From NCBI RefSeq assembly GCF_042684365.1, contig NZ_JBHULI010000001.1:177781-241780 (forward strand): a stretch of DNA of 64,000 bases. Reading direction: 5' to 3'. Source of the DNA: Gracilimonas halophila. Lineage in GTDB: Bacteria; Bacteroidota; Rhodothermia; Balneolales; Balneolaceae. A program made the position numbers and the translations under genes. Below are positions 42,999-52,034 of this stretch, one piece after another. The notes beneath the pieces are model-generated. The model worked only from the letters and a program-made list of their open reading frames with translations. It was not told where the DNA came from and made no database searches. Each line of letters opens with the position of its first letter. Position 1 is the stretch's first letter.

Positions 42999-44492
42999 AT
43001 GGATGAATTAAACACCATATCAATTGACGGCAGCGGCTACGTATTGGCCGCATTTATAGGATATCTGATCATTTTGTTCGGGATCGGCATTTACTCAGCC
43101 CGTTTCTCTTCAGAAGGTATTTCCGAATTTTTTATTGGCGGACGAAAAATGAATCGGCTGGTAGTAGCCCTGTCAGCCGTGGTTTCAGGTCGCAGTGCGT
43201 GGCTGCTGCTTGGCGTCACGGGGATGGCCTATGCCCAGGGAGCTTCCGCGCTTTGGGCTACCGTTGGCTATATTGTGGTGGAATGGTTTCTGTTCATGTA
43301 CTATGCCAAACGGCTTCGCACCTTTACTGAAACCTATGACTGTATCACCGTCCCCGATTTCTTTGCCGAACGCTTTGACGATAAAACAGGCAGTCTTCGC
43401 GCTATTCTTGTTATCATCTTCCTGATCTTTATGGTGGGTTATGTTTCTTCACAATTCGTGGCCGGAGGAAAAGCCTTTGCTTCCAGCTTCGGGATCACTC
43501 AAACAAACGGAGTGATATTATCCGCAGTCATCATTTTGCTTTACACCGTTTTAGGTGGATTTATGGCGGTCAGCCTTACCGATACAATCCAGGCTTTTTT
43601 CATGATCATCGCTTTGGTCTTCTTACCGATCATCGCTATTTGGAATTTGGGCGGATGGGGTGCTATGGCCGAGCAACTCACCCTTCACGAAATCGGATTC
43701 ATCGATCCATTTGCCCTGGGTTTTGGGGCTTTTATAGGATTTGTGGGAATTGGATTAGGCTCTCCGGGTAATCCCCATATCCTCTCCCGGTATATGTCCA
43801 TCGACGATGCAAAACAGCTTAAATACGCAGCCGTTGTCGGCACTATCTGGAATGTGTTGATGGCAGGAGGAGCGGTCATGATCGGGCTGGTCGGTCGGGC
43901 TTATTTCCCCGAAGTATCAATGTTACCCGGCTCCGATACCGAAAACCTGTACCCGCTTTTGGCTCAAACTCAGCTTCATCCCATTTTATTCGGAGTAGTG
44001 ATCGCCTCCATTTTTGCGGCCATTATGTCCACAGCTGATTCACAGTTATTGGTTGCTGCCTCCAGTGTTGTCCGAGATGTATATGACAAGCTCATCAAAA
44101 AAGACGAAGAGCTTTCGCAGAAGAAGCTCGTTCTTTATAGCCGGATTGTAGTGGTTTTCTTAGTGATCTTATCGTTGATCTTCGGCTTGGTTGCCGAGAA
44201 CATCGTATTCTGGTTGGTTCTGTTTGCCTGGGCCGGCTTGGGAGCCTCCATCGGCCCGACTTCCATTATGGCACTGTACTGGAAGAAAACCACTAAATCA
44301 GGTGTAATTGCAGGACTCCTTACCGGAACCTTTGTAACCATCATCTGGTATTTTGTGCCCGTTTTGAAGGATAATATGTATGAGCTCATCCCCGGATTTT
44401 CCCTTGGGCTGTTTGCCACCTGGATCGTCAGTAAATTCACCCAAACACCGGAGAATATCGAAGAGCATTTTGAGGAGATGGTGAAGGAATAG
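42999..44492 (+). CDS. Sodium:solute symporter (SSS family), proline permease-like
   Basis: A 497-residue permease with about 12-13 membrane segments. Family motifs include FFIGGRKMNRLVVALSAVVSGRSAWLLLG near residue 45 and GIGLGSPGNPHILSRYMS near residue 250. AAIMSTADSQLLVAAS near residue 345 is the sodium-site region. The layout is that of PutP. Its place after glutamate dehydrogenase would fit uptake of proline or glutamate-family amino acids, but this is inference. Confidence 0.9.
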   Translation: MDELNTISIDGSGYVLAAFIGYLIILFGIGIYSARFSSEGISEFFIGGRKMNRLVVALSAVVSGRSAWLLLGVTGMAYAQGASALWATVGYIVVEWFLFMYYAKRLRTFTETYDCITVPDFFAERFDDKTGSLRAILVIIFLIFMVGYVSSQFVAGGKAFASSFGITQTNGVILSAVIILLYTVLGGFMAVSLTDTIQAFFMIIALVFLPIIAIWNLGGWGAMAEQLTLHEIGFIDPFALGFGAFIGFVGIGLGSPGNPHILSRYMSIDDAKQLKYAAVVGTIWNVLMAGGAVMIGLVGRAYFPEVSMLPGSDTENLYPLLAQTQLHPILFGVVIASIFAAIMSTADSQLLVAASSVVRDVYDKLIKKDEELSQKKLVLYSRIVVVFLVILSLIFGLVAENIVFWLVLFAWAGLGASIGPTSIMALYWKKTTKSGVIAGLLTGTFVTIIWYFVPVLKDNMYELIPGFSLGLFATWIVSKFTQTPENIEEHFEEMVKE

Positions 44493-44507
44493 GTTAATTC
44501 CTAAGTA

Positions 44508-44553
44508 CCAAATCCCAAGCACCAAGTTCCAAAAATTGGTCATTGGGATTTGG
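44508..44553. repeat. 11-bp inverted repeat between convergent genes
   Basis: CCAAATCCCAA (44508-44518) pairs with TTGGGATTTGG (44543-44553); inner AACC/GGTT-type text adds weaker pairing. It lies between the convergent stops of the symporter and TRIC genes and may end transcription from both sides. Confidence 0.65.
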
Positions 44554-44564
44554 GATGTAGCACT

Positions 44565-45173
44565 TTACACCTTCTTCATCTTCGGCAGGGACCAATTCAT
44601 TTTTATGGATACCGTCCGAATGGTAATGATAAAGGCTGTTGTGATGAGATAGTTCAGGTTGTTGGGAAGATTGAATTCCAATCCTACATAAAATATAACA
44701 GCTCCCGCTAAACATGCCGTCGCATAAATTTCCTTCCTGAAAATAAGTGGGATCTCACGACATAAAACATCCCGGGTTACTCCACCAACCACGGCTGTGA
44801 TCATTCCCATCAACCCCGCAATGAAGGGACTCAGACCTAATGAAAGTGCTTTTTCCATCCCGATAATGGTAAATAGGGCAATTCCAATGGTATCAAAAAT
44901 GAAAAGCGTTTTACTGAAGTTGTTGAGTCTTTTGCCCATCACAAAGGTAAAGGGAACGGCAGCTAATATCACCAAGGGATAGGTTATATCGGCCATCCAG
45001 GTTATGGGGTGATTATTGAGCAACAGATCCCGAACCGTTCCTCCTCCGATGGCCGTCACAAATCCTACCACGGTTGCGCCAAAAATATCCATATCATTCC
45101 GCGATGCCACACGAATACCGCTAATAGCGAATACGAACGTACCGATAAGGTCGAGGATGTGGATTATGTCCAT
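44565..45173 (-). CDS. TRIC family cation channel (UPF0126)
   Basis: A 202-residue membrane protein with seven hydrophobic segments in two repeated halves. Each half carries the glycine-rich ion-path motif: TAIGGGTVRDLL near residue 41 and TAVVGGVTRDVL near residue 126. These are signatures of the TRIC/YicG family of K+-permeable trimeric channels. The physiological role in bacteria is unsettled. It is a single-gene unit. Confidence 0.9.
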   Translation of the reverse strand: MDIIHILDLIGTFVFAISGIRVASRNDMDIFGATVVGFVTAIGGGTVRDLLLNNHPITWMADITYPLVILAAVPFTFVMGKRLNNFSKTLFIFDTIGIALFTIIGMEKALSLGLSPFIAGLMGMITAVVGGVTRDVLCREIPLIFRKEIYATACLAGAVIFYVGLEFNLPNNLNYLITTAFIITIRTVSIKMNWSLPKMKKV

Positions 45174-45303
45174 TTTTAAATATATAAATCGTCCATCGAA
45201 AATGGGTCGTTCGGTCTATCGTATTTCAATCATACTGATTTGCGATAGACCGATTAACGAAAAACCGAATTACGATTTAAAAACCCGTTTGTCTTGAAAC
45301 CAT

Positions 45304-46428
45304 TTATGGCCTGAATTTAATATCCACCTTCTTGGTCGGGGATTGCTCTTTCAGCCTAATTGCCAGCTGCTGCTCCATGTTTCCGGTGACTTCCATCAGG
45401 GCTGTTGCAGCCGGTGACTCGGTATCTTCCAATACGATCGGCTTCCCGGAATCGCCACCTTCGCGGAGGGTTTGCTGAAGAGGTACTTCACCTAACACCG
45501 GCACATTCATTTCCTGCGCAAGGTGTGAAGCTCCGCCCTGTCCAAAGATATAATATTTCTTATCCGGCATATCCGGTGGAGTGAAATAGGCCATATTCTC
45601 GACCACGCCCAATACGGGTACGTTCACTTTTTTGAACATCGCCACCCCTTTGCGGGCATCATCCAGTGCCACGGTTTGAGGTGTTGAGACGATCACAGCC
45701 CCGGTCAACGGAACGGACTGCACAATGGTAAGCTGAATGTCACCGGTTCCGGGAGGAAGGTCCATGATCATATAATCGAGTTCACCCCATTCCACGTCCG
45801 TCATAAATTGTTTGATGGCGCTGGTGGCCATCGGGCCTCGCCATACCATAGCCTGATCCACATCCACCAGAAAACCCATGGAAACCAGCTTGATGCTATA
45901 TTTCTCGTGTGGAACTAATTTCTTTGCAGTTGTGATATTCGGCCGATCGTGGATATTGAACATAGTTGGGATGCTTGGACCGTAGATATCGGTATCCATC
46001 AGTCCAACTTTGTAGCCTTTCTTCGCTAAAGCAGCAGCAATATTTACGGCTACGGTAGATTTACCCACTCCGCCTTTTCCGGATGCCACGGCAATGATGT
46101 TCTTTACTCCGGGCAGAATTTCTTGCTGTTGAGCCTGTTGTTGTCCCGGCTTCGAATCCTCCATCTCTTTTCTCTTGGAGAGATTCACGGCCATCTGAAT
46201 ATCCACGATGGCTTCCTTGTCTATGAATTTCTGAATGGCTTCTTCACACTTCTCGCGAAGCTGATTTTCCAGCTCCTCATTCTTCTCAGGAAACTCGAGT
46301 GTAAATGATACATATTTATCCTGAACGATCACATCCTGAACCATATCCAGCGAAATAAGATCGCGCTGTTCGGAAGGATGTAGAATCTGGCTGAGTGCTG
46401 ATTTAACCTGTTCTTTGTTAATTGACAT
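45304..46428 (-). CDS. Mrp/ApbC (NBP35-like) Fe-S cluster carrier ATPase
   Basis: A 374-residue P-loop protein. An N-terminal DUF59-like segment (residues 5-90) is followed by the deviant Walker A VASGKGGVGKSTVAVNIAAAL near residue 120 and the DTDIYGPSIPTMF and DLPPGTGD motifs. Family members bind and hand over [4Fe-4S] clusters. The C-x-x-C usually present near the C terminus is not seen in this copy (text reads MAYFTPPDMPDKKYYIFG), so the cluster site may differ. Confidence 0.9.
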   Translation of the reverse strand: MSINKEQVKSALSQILHPSEQRDLISLDMVQDVIVQDKYVSFTLEFPEKNEELENQLREKCEEAIQKFIDKEAIVDIQMAVNLSKRKEMEDSKPGQQQAQQQEILPGVKNIIAVASGKGGVGKSTVAVNIAAALAKKGYKVGLMDTDIYGPSIPTMFNIHDRPNITTAKKLVPHEKYSIKLVSMGFLVDVDQAMVWRGPMATSAIKQFMTDVEWGELDYMIMDLPPGTGDIQLTIVQSVPLTGAVIVSTPQTVALDDARKGVAMFKKVNVPVLGVVENMAYFTPPDMPDKKYYIFGQGGASHLAQEMNVPVLGEVPLQQTLREGGDSGKPIVLEDTESPAATALMEVTGNMEQQLAIRLKEQSPTKKVDIKFRP

Positions 46429-46611
46429 GAATTTATTTTGAACCTAATGTTGATGAACGGTCATACTTTCAATTTCGGAGCTAAAGATAAGAATTCTTTG
46501 CCTTGGATATGAAAACAGATGATGCCGGATATTGCGTTCATCAGTTACCAAGAAAACACGAAAGAGGGGAGTAAATATTTTTACAGCATCTTCATGGATG
46601 CAAGACCTTGT

Positions 46612-46800
46612 TAACCACACCCCACGAAATTCAAAAAGGAACAGCTTTTTGAATTGCTCTCCCCTCAAGGGGAGACTATTTATTGTAATATCAATATGTA
46701 TATAGATGAGGAATCCTCAAATTAACTCCACCCCGATAAATCCTCCCTTGAGGGAGGTGCAGAGATTTAGCTTGCTAAGAAATACGCGGAGGGTGCCTGT
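46612..46800. repeat. Variable-stem intergenic repeat, copy C
   Basis: CCACACCCCACG, then stem arms AATTCAAAAAG (46628-46638) and CTTTTTGAATT (46645-46655) around GAACAG, CTCCCCTCAAGGGGAG, a 70-base AT-rich spacer, CCTCCCTTGAGGGAGG, and GCGGAGGGTG. The stem sequence is unique to this copy. The right unit also differs, carrying TTTAGC/GCTAAG pairing in place of CGACCGAATGGGAG. The rest of the gap 46429-46998 holds no gene. Confidence 0.82.
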
Positions 46801-46998
46801 AGCTAAGGCCTCCATTAAATTAATCCACTTAAACACCCTTTATCACTGACTCATTTATCTAAAATAAACATTCCCAATAAATGCCTATGTTTAGCCGATT
46901 TTTGGCAAACAAACCCTTACCTTTCACACGATCATTAACAGGAATTTCGGGTGCTGTTTCTTATCCGCTATTCTTTAACATAGATTTTAATTTCACTC

Positions 46999-48099
46999 AT
47001 GTCCAAGAAGACTTCATTTTACGCTATCCACGAAAAAGCCGGAGCCAAGCTGGTTGAGTTCGCCGGCTTCCAAATGCCGGTTCAATATGCAGGAATAAAA
47101 ACCGAACACGCCGCCGTACGTGAGGGCGTTGGAATTTTTGACGTCTCGCACATGGGAGAGTTTTACATCAGCGGACCGGAGGCACTGGACCTTATTCAAA
47201 AAGTGACCGTTAATGATGCCTCTAAACTTACGGAAGGTAAAGCGCAATACACATGCATGTGTTATGAGGATGGCGGAATCGTGGATGACCTGATCGTCTA
47301 TAAGCTCTTTAATGATGCCGGTTACATGGCTGTGGTAAATGCATCCAATATCGAAAAAGACCTGAACTGGATCTTAGACAATAATGCGTTTGACGCGGAA
47401 GTAAAGGATCGATCCGACGATACCTGCCTGCTTGCCGTACAAGGGCCAAAATCCATTGAAACCCTCCAAAAACTTACCGACTTGGATCTGAGTGATATCG
47501 GCTTTTATTCCTTTAAGATGGGGAGCCTGGCCGGAATGGATGACGTCGTATTTTCAGCTACAGGCTACACCGGAGAAAAGGGCTTTGAACTGTATTTTGA
47601 TAAGAATCAGGTTGATCCTGAAAAAATATGGAATGCCATCATGGAAGCCGGTGAAGAATATGGTATTGAACCTTGTGGCCTTGGTGCTCGTGATACTCTC
47701 CGACTCGAAATGGGGTTTGCACTATATGGCAACGACATCACCAAAGATACTCATCCACTGGAAGCCAGGCTTGGCTGGATCACCAAGTTTGAAAAAGGAG
47801 ATTTTATTGGTAAAGAAGTCCTGCAGCAGAAAAAAGAAGAAGGACTTAAACGACAGCTTGTAGGTTTTGTAGTGGAAGGCGATCGGAACATTCCACGTCA
47901 GGGCTATGAGATCCAAAATGATGCAGGAGAAGCCATTGGGGAAGTCACAAGCGGAACAATGTCCATAACTTTAGGTAAAGGTATAGGGATGGGTTATGTA
48001 GCTAAAGAATTAGCAGCTGAAGGAACAGAGATACAGATCGCCATTCGTAAAAAAACAGCAAAGGCGACCGTAACCCGGCCTCCATTCATAAAGAGATAA
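46999..48099 (+). CDS. gcvT: Aminomethyltransferase (glycine cleavage T protein)
   Basis: Releases ammonia and passes the methylene group from the H protein to tetrahydrofolate. Length 366 is standard. Recognisable motifs are FAGFQMPVQYAGIKTEHAAVREGVGIFDVSHMGE (residues 21-54), LAVQGP near residue 150, TGYTGEKGFELYF near residue 190 and GLGARDTLRLEMGFALYG near residue 227. It heads a run of plus-strand genes (comB, ftsK, lolA, flippase). Confidence 0.95.
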   Translation: MSKKTSFYAIHEKAGAKLVEFAGFQMPVQYAGIKTEHAAVREGVGIFDVSHMGEFYISGPEALDLIQKVTVNDASKLTEGKAQYTCMCYEDGGIVDDLIVYKLFNDAGYMAVVNASNIEKDLNWILDNNAFDAEVKDRSDDTCLLAVQGPKSIETLQKLTDLDLSDIGFYSFKMGSLAGMDDVVFSATGYTGEKGFELYFDKNQVDPEKIWNAIMEAGEEYGIEPCGLGARDTLRLEMGFALYGNDITKDTHPLEARLGWITKFEKGDFIGKEVLQQKKEEGLKRQLVGFVVEGDRNIPRQGYEIQNDAGEAIGEVTSGTMSITLGKGIGMGYVAKELAAEGTEIQIAIRKKTAKATVTRPPFIKR

Positions 48100-48112
48100 C
48101 AAAAGAGAGACT

Positions 48113-48850
48113 ATGCCAGAAATTAACTATATAGACGTTTTCTTTTCCGTACAGGCTTTTCAGGAAGAAGAGCTGCGCGGAAAATCAGCGGTTATCATTG
48201 ACGTACTTCGTGCGTCATCATCCATCACTACAGCCATTAGTAACGGAGCCAAAAAGGTGATCCCTGTTGCCGATATGAGTGATGCCATGAAGATCGCAAC
48301 CACCATGGATCAGAAAGATTATTTGTTGTGCGGTGAAAAGAACGGGACGAAGATCGAGGGATATCACCTGGGTAATTCTCCGGCAGAATATGAACCGGAA
48401 GTGGTGAAGGGTAAAACACTGATATTCAATACTACCAACGGAACAAAGGCAATCAAAAAAGCCTCTCTTGCAAATGAGGTATATGTGGGTTCATTCCTGA
48501 ATCAGCAGGCTATTTTGAATGCGTTGCAGAAACACGATGATGAGATCGTATTGATATGCTCGGGATGGCAGGGACGCCTTGCCATTGAAGACACTCTTTT
48601 TGCGGGTTCATTGCTACACGCTGTTTCAGGAGGAAACCTCCCCGATAATGCCAAAGACGGAGCTAAAGTAGCATTTGGTCTTTTCGAAAAATATGGAGAT
48701 GATCTAGCAGGAGCCATCAGTAAAAGTGATCATGCAAAAAGATTGGCTGAGCTGGTTCCAAATAGCGATATTGAATTTTGTTGTAAAGTAAATGAATTTG
48801 ACGTACTTCCCGGAATGCGGGACGGAATCCTCACAAATTTAAATGGCTAA
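48113..48850 (+). CDS. comB: 2-phosphosulfolactate phosphatase-like protein (ComB)
   Basis: A 245-residue acid phosphatase of the ComB family, which hydrolyses 2-phosphosulfolactate in coenzyme M and sulfolactate synthesis. Typical blocks are VIIDVLRASSSITTAISNGA near residue 25, GEKNGTKIEGYHLGNSP near residue 70, IFNTTNGTKAI near residue 103 and ICSGWQGRLAIEDTLFAG near residue 143. Without methanogenesis genes nearby its substrate here is open; sulfolactate formation is one option. Its last eight bases overlap ftsK. Confidence 0.85.
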   Translation: MPEINYIDVFFSVQAFQEEELRGKSAVIIDVLRASSSITTAISNGAKKVIPVADMSDAMKIATTMDQKDYLLCGEKNGTKIEGYHLGNSPAEYEPEVVKGKTLIFNTTNGTKAIKKASLANEVYVGSFLNQQAILNALQKHDDEIVLICSGWQGRLAIEDTLFAGSLLHAVSGGNLPDNAKDGAKVAFGLFEKYGDDLAGAISKSDHAKRLAELVPNSDIEFCCKVNEFDVLPGMRDGILTNLNG

Positions 48851-51362
48851 GAACAACTTAAATACATCTACAAATACTCCCGGTTTAGACGCTAACCGCA
48901 AAAAAGAGATCATCGGCATCATCATAATGTCGATCGCTGTTCTTTTAGGGCTGAGTATTTTCTCCTACAATGCCGGAGATTACCAATATGCCCGCAGTAT
49001 CTCTTTTATAGATCTGTTCAACCCGGATGCAAATTCCCGACTGGTACAAAACTGGCTCGGCCCGGTTGGAGCCTATTTATCACATTATTTAGTACACAGC
49101 CTGTTCGGATACACCAGTATCATTTTAGCATTGATCATTGGCTATCACGGCTGGCATACTTTTCGTCGGCGTGACTTCAAAGACCTTGGATGGCTCACCG
49201 TTCTTTCTATCTGGGGGATGATCCTGCTTTCCACTTTTATTGGGTGGCTGACTACCAACGCAGACTTTCCTGATGATTCCATCTGGAGCGGAGCTGCCGG
49301 AATTGCCATCGCTCAGGTTTTATATAACATCACGAATATCGGATCTATCATCATTCTTTCTGTACTGATGCTGGTAACCATGCTGATGTTTGTGGATCGC
49401 GATCTTCAGAAAACTATCGACAGTGTTAAGCTGTGGATCGAAAATATTCAGGAGAAAATGGAAGAGCGCCGTGCTGCTCGCCAGCTTCGTAAAGAAGAGA
49501 AAGCAAAAGAACGGGAAAAACGCCTTGCTGAAAAAAGAGCCGCCAAAGCACAGAAGAAGTCAGAGAAGGAAGAAGAGGAAGAACTTAAAAAACAGCCCAT
49601 CTCAGAAACTAAGGATGAGAAGGAACCCGTAAAACCGGCTCCATCCATTGATGAGTTGGTGGAGAAGTCTGAGGAAGAAGATCAGAAAAAACGGGAAAAG
49701 GAACAGTCTGAAGTAAAGACACTTGATACCCGCCAGCGAGCTTCCCTTGAAAAAGAAGAGGAGATCGATGACGAGGAAGACGATATCGAAGTTTCCGTCT
49801 ATGTTGGTAAAGGAGACGAGCAGGCAGATGAAAAAGACCTCGACAAGCTGAATAAAGAAAAAGCGAAGGAAGTCCCGGTCATAAAGTACAAATTCCCGAC
49901 TGTAGATCTGCTGGACCCTCCCCCCAGTGAAGGCAATGAAGTGGACCTTGAAGAGATCAAGGAAAACAAGCGCATCATCCTCGACAAGCTGAAGCGACAC
50001 AAAATTGAGATCGTGGGTATTAACGCTATTGTTGGGCCTACTGTTACTTTATATGAACTGGAGCCCGCGCCGGATGTCAAGATCTCCAAGATCGAGAGCT
50101 ATTCGAATGACCTTAAAATGGCTACTGCATCCAAAGGATTGAGGATGATCTCACCTATTCCAGGGAAATCAGCAGTAGGAATTGAAGTACCAAATACGAC
50201 ACGCGAAACAGTATATATCAAGCAGGTGCTCAACACCAAGAAATTTGTGGAAACCGATTTTGTTCTTCCGGTCGCATTTGGTAAGACCATCGAAAATGAA
50301 GTGTTCATGATCGACCTGACCAAGATGCCTCACTTGCTTATTGCAGGTGCAACAGGTTCAGGTAAATCGGTGGGTATCAATACTATTATTACTTGTTTGC
50401 TATACAAATGCCATCCGGATAATCTGAAATTCGTGATGATAGATCCCAAGAAGATCGAGCTTTCACTATATCGCAATATTCAGAATCACTTTTTGGCGAT
50501 GCTGCCCGATTCTGACGAGCCGATCATCACCGATACTTCCAAGGCACAGGATACACTTGAGAGTTTGTGTAAGGAGATGGATGAGCGCTATGACCTGCTT
50601 AAAATGGCCATGGTTCGTGACATCAAATCCTACAACGAAAAATATAAAACCGGTGAACTGGATGAGGAATTAGGTCACCGACACCTGCCCTACATCGTGG
50701 TGATCATCGATGAGCTTGCTGACCTGATGATGACAGCCGGAAAGCAGATCGAAGAACCTATCGCCCGACTTGCACAACTCGCCCGGGCCATCGGAATTCA
50801 CCTTGTGGTAGCTACACAGCGACCATCCGTAAACGTAATTACCGGTACTATCAAAGCCAACTTCCCTGCCCGAATTGCCTACCAGGTAGCTTCAAAAGTG
50901 GATTCAAGAACTATTTTAGATCAGGGTGGTGCCGATCAATTGATCGGGATGGGAGATATGTTGTTCAACAACGGAACCGGTATGATCCGAATCCAAAATG
51001 CATTCGTTTCAACTGAAGAAGTTGAGAAGATAAACTCCTTTATTGGTCAACAGGCAGGGTATAAGGAACCTTTCCATCTGCCTATCATAAAAGATGATAC
51101 TTCAGAGATCCCCGATCCGTTAGAGGATATAGATGAATACTTTGAGGCAGCCGCCAAACTGGTGATCCTTCATCAGCAGGGCTCAGTCTCATTGTTGCAG
51201 CGCAAACTCAAGATCGGCTATAACCGCGCCGGCAGAATCATAGATCAATTATTTAATGCAGGCATTGTTGGACCATATCAAGGCAGTACCGCACGCGACG
51301 TGCTTATTCAGGACGAAGATGAACTTCAGGAACTTTTGGATAACCTGGATGAGTATGATTAA
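48843..51362 (+). CDS. ftsK: DNA translocase FtsK/SpoIIIE family
   Basis: A septal DNA pump of 839 residues. The N terminus has four transmembrane helices (residues about 25-190), then a highly charged Lys/Glu linker (205-330). The motor domain has Walker A in AGATGSGKSVGINT near residue 505 and Walker B in VVIIDELADLMM near residue 620. The C-terminal gamma winged helix (SVSLLQRKLKIGYNRAGRI) is present, so it should read orientation sequences. The order TM-linker-motor-gamma and length are normal. Confidence 0.96.
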   Translation: MAKNNLNTSTNTPGLDANRKKEIIGIIIMSIAVLLGLSIFSYNAGDYQYARSISFIDLFNPDANSRLVQNWLGPVGAYLSHYLVHSLFGYTSIILALIIGYHGWHTFRRRDFKDLGWLTVLSIWGMILLSTFIGWLTTNADFPDDSIWSGAAGIAIAQVLYNITNIGSIIILSVLMLVTMLMFVDRDLQKTIDSVKLWIENIQEKMEERRAARQLRKEEKAKEREKRLAEKRAAKAQKKSEKEEEEELKKQPISETKDEKEPVKPAPSIDELVEKSEEEDQKKREKEQSEVKTLDTRQRASLEKEEEIDDEEDDIEVSVYVGKGDEQADEKDLDKLNKEKAKEVPVIKYKFPTVDLLDPPPSEGNEVDLEEIKENKRIILDKLKRHKIEIVGINAIVGPTVTLYELEPAPDVKISKIESYSNDLKMATASKGLRMISPIPGKSAVGIEVPNTTRETVYIKQVLNTKKFVETDFVLPVAFGKTIENEVFMIDLTKMPHLLIAGATGSGKSVGINTIITCLLYKCHPDNLKFVMIDPKKIELSLYRNIQNHFLAMLPDSDEPIITDTSKAQDTLESLCKEMDERYDLLKMAMVRDIKSYNEKYKTGELDEELGHRHLPYIVVIIDELADLMMTAGKQIEEPIARLAQLARAIGIHLVVATQRPSVNVITGTIKANFPARIAYQVASKVDSRTILDQGGADQLIGMGDMLFNNGTGMIRIQNAFVSTEEVEKINSFIGQQAGYKEPFHLPIIKDDTSEIPDPLEDIDEYFEAAAKLVILHQQGSVSLLQRKLKIGYNRAGRIIDQLFNAGIVGPYQGSTARDVLIQDEDELQELLDNLDEYD

Positions 51363-52029
51363 AAGGAGTCAGAACGCAGAATTCAGAACTCAGTTTGTTC
51401 CGAACCGTGGGTTCGGAAGGTTTGCAAAGGGATTATTGTCACTTCTTGTCTTAATTCTGATCTCAAGTGCCGGTCTTTTTGCTCAGACTCCGAACTTTGA
51501 TCAGCTTAAAGAACGCTTTGATACCGGGGAGGTTTTTTCTGCTGAATTTGATCACACCTACACGGATTCCTACACCGAAGAAGTAGTAAGCAGCTCAGGC
51601 AGCATCTGGATCGATAAGGTCCGCTATAAACTGGAAAGTGAAGGTCAAACCGTGGTGGTGGATGGTGAAAATTCCCGGGTGTATGACCCCAACCGGAATC
51701 GGGTTATCATAGATACCTACTACCCCGAAGACGATGACTTTGCTCCATCCCGGATGCTCAGCGGTATTGATTCCACCTATTCCGTTTCAGAAGAAAAGAT
51801 CAGTGGGCGAACGAGAGTTACCCTTACTTCTAATGATGATTTTGCAGTCTTTGTTAGAGTCGAGATACTGCTTGATGCCCAACTTCGCCCATTGGAAATT
51901 AAAGCCTGGGACATTTCAGATAATGAGATCGTTACAACCTTCACGAACGGTACTTTTCAACAATCTGAGACGGGGTTATTTGAACTTTCCTATCCGGATG
52001 ATGCCGAAATCATTGATATGAGATATTGA
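51355..52029 (+). CDS. LolA-like outer-membrane lipoprotein carrier protein
   Basis: A periplasmic lipoprotein chaperone-like protein. After a signal segment (LLSLLVLILISSAGLFAQ) the mature part has the LolA pattern FDQLKERFDTGEVFSAEFDHTYTD, then GSIWIDKVRYKLESEGQTVVVDG and PLEIKAWDISDNEIVTTFTNG. The ATGs at 51349 and 51355 lie in the end of ftsK and give an unusually long, odd n-region (residues 2-25). An AAAAGGAG site at 51361-51367 has no start codon at the proper distance, hinting that a repeat-like stretch (51368-51420) was inserted there. The true start is uncertain. Confidence 0.8.
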   Translation: MIKRSQNAEFRTQFVPNRGFGRFAKGLLSLLVLILISSAGLFAQTPNFDQLKERFDTGEVFSAEFDHTYTDSYTEEVVSSSGSIWIDKVRYKLESEGQTVVVDGENSRVYDPNRNRVIIDTYYPEDDDFAPSRMLSGIDSTYSVSEEKISGRTRVTLTSNDDFAVFVRVEILLDAQLRPLEIKAWDISDNEIVTTFTNGTFQQSETGLFELSYPDDAEIIDMRY

Positions 52030-52034
52030 TTAAT

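Noticed and set aside
48843..51362. FtsK-like translocase as sign of a conjugative element
   Set aside because: It has four N-terminal membrane helices, a charged linker and the gamma domain of chromosomal FtsK, and lies among housekeeping genes.
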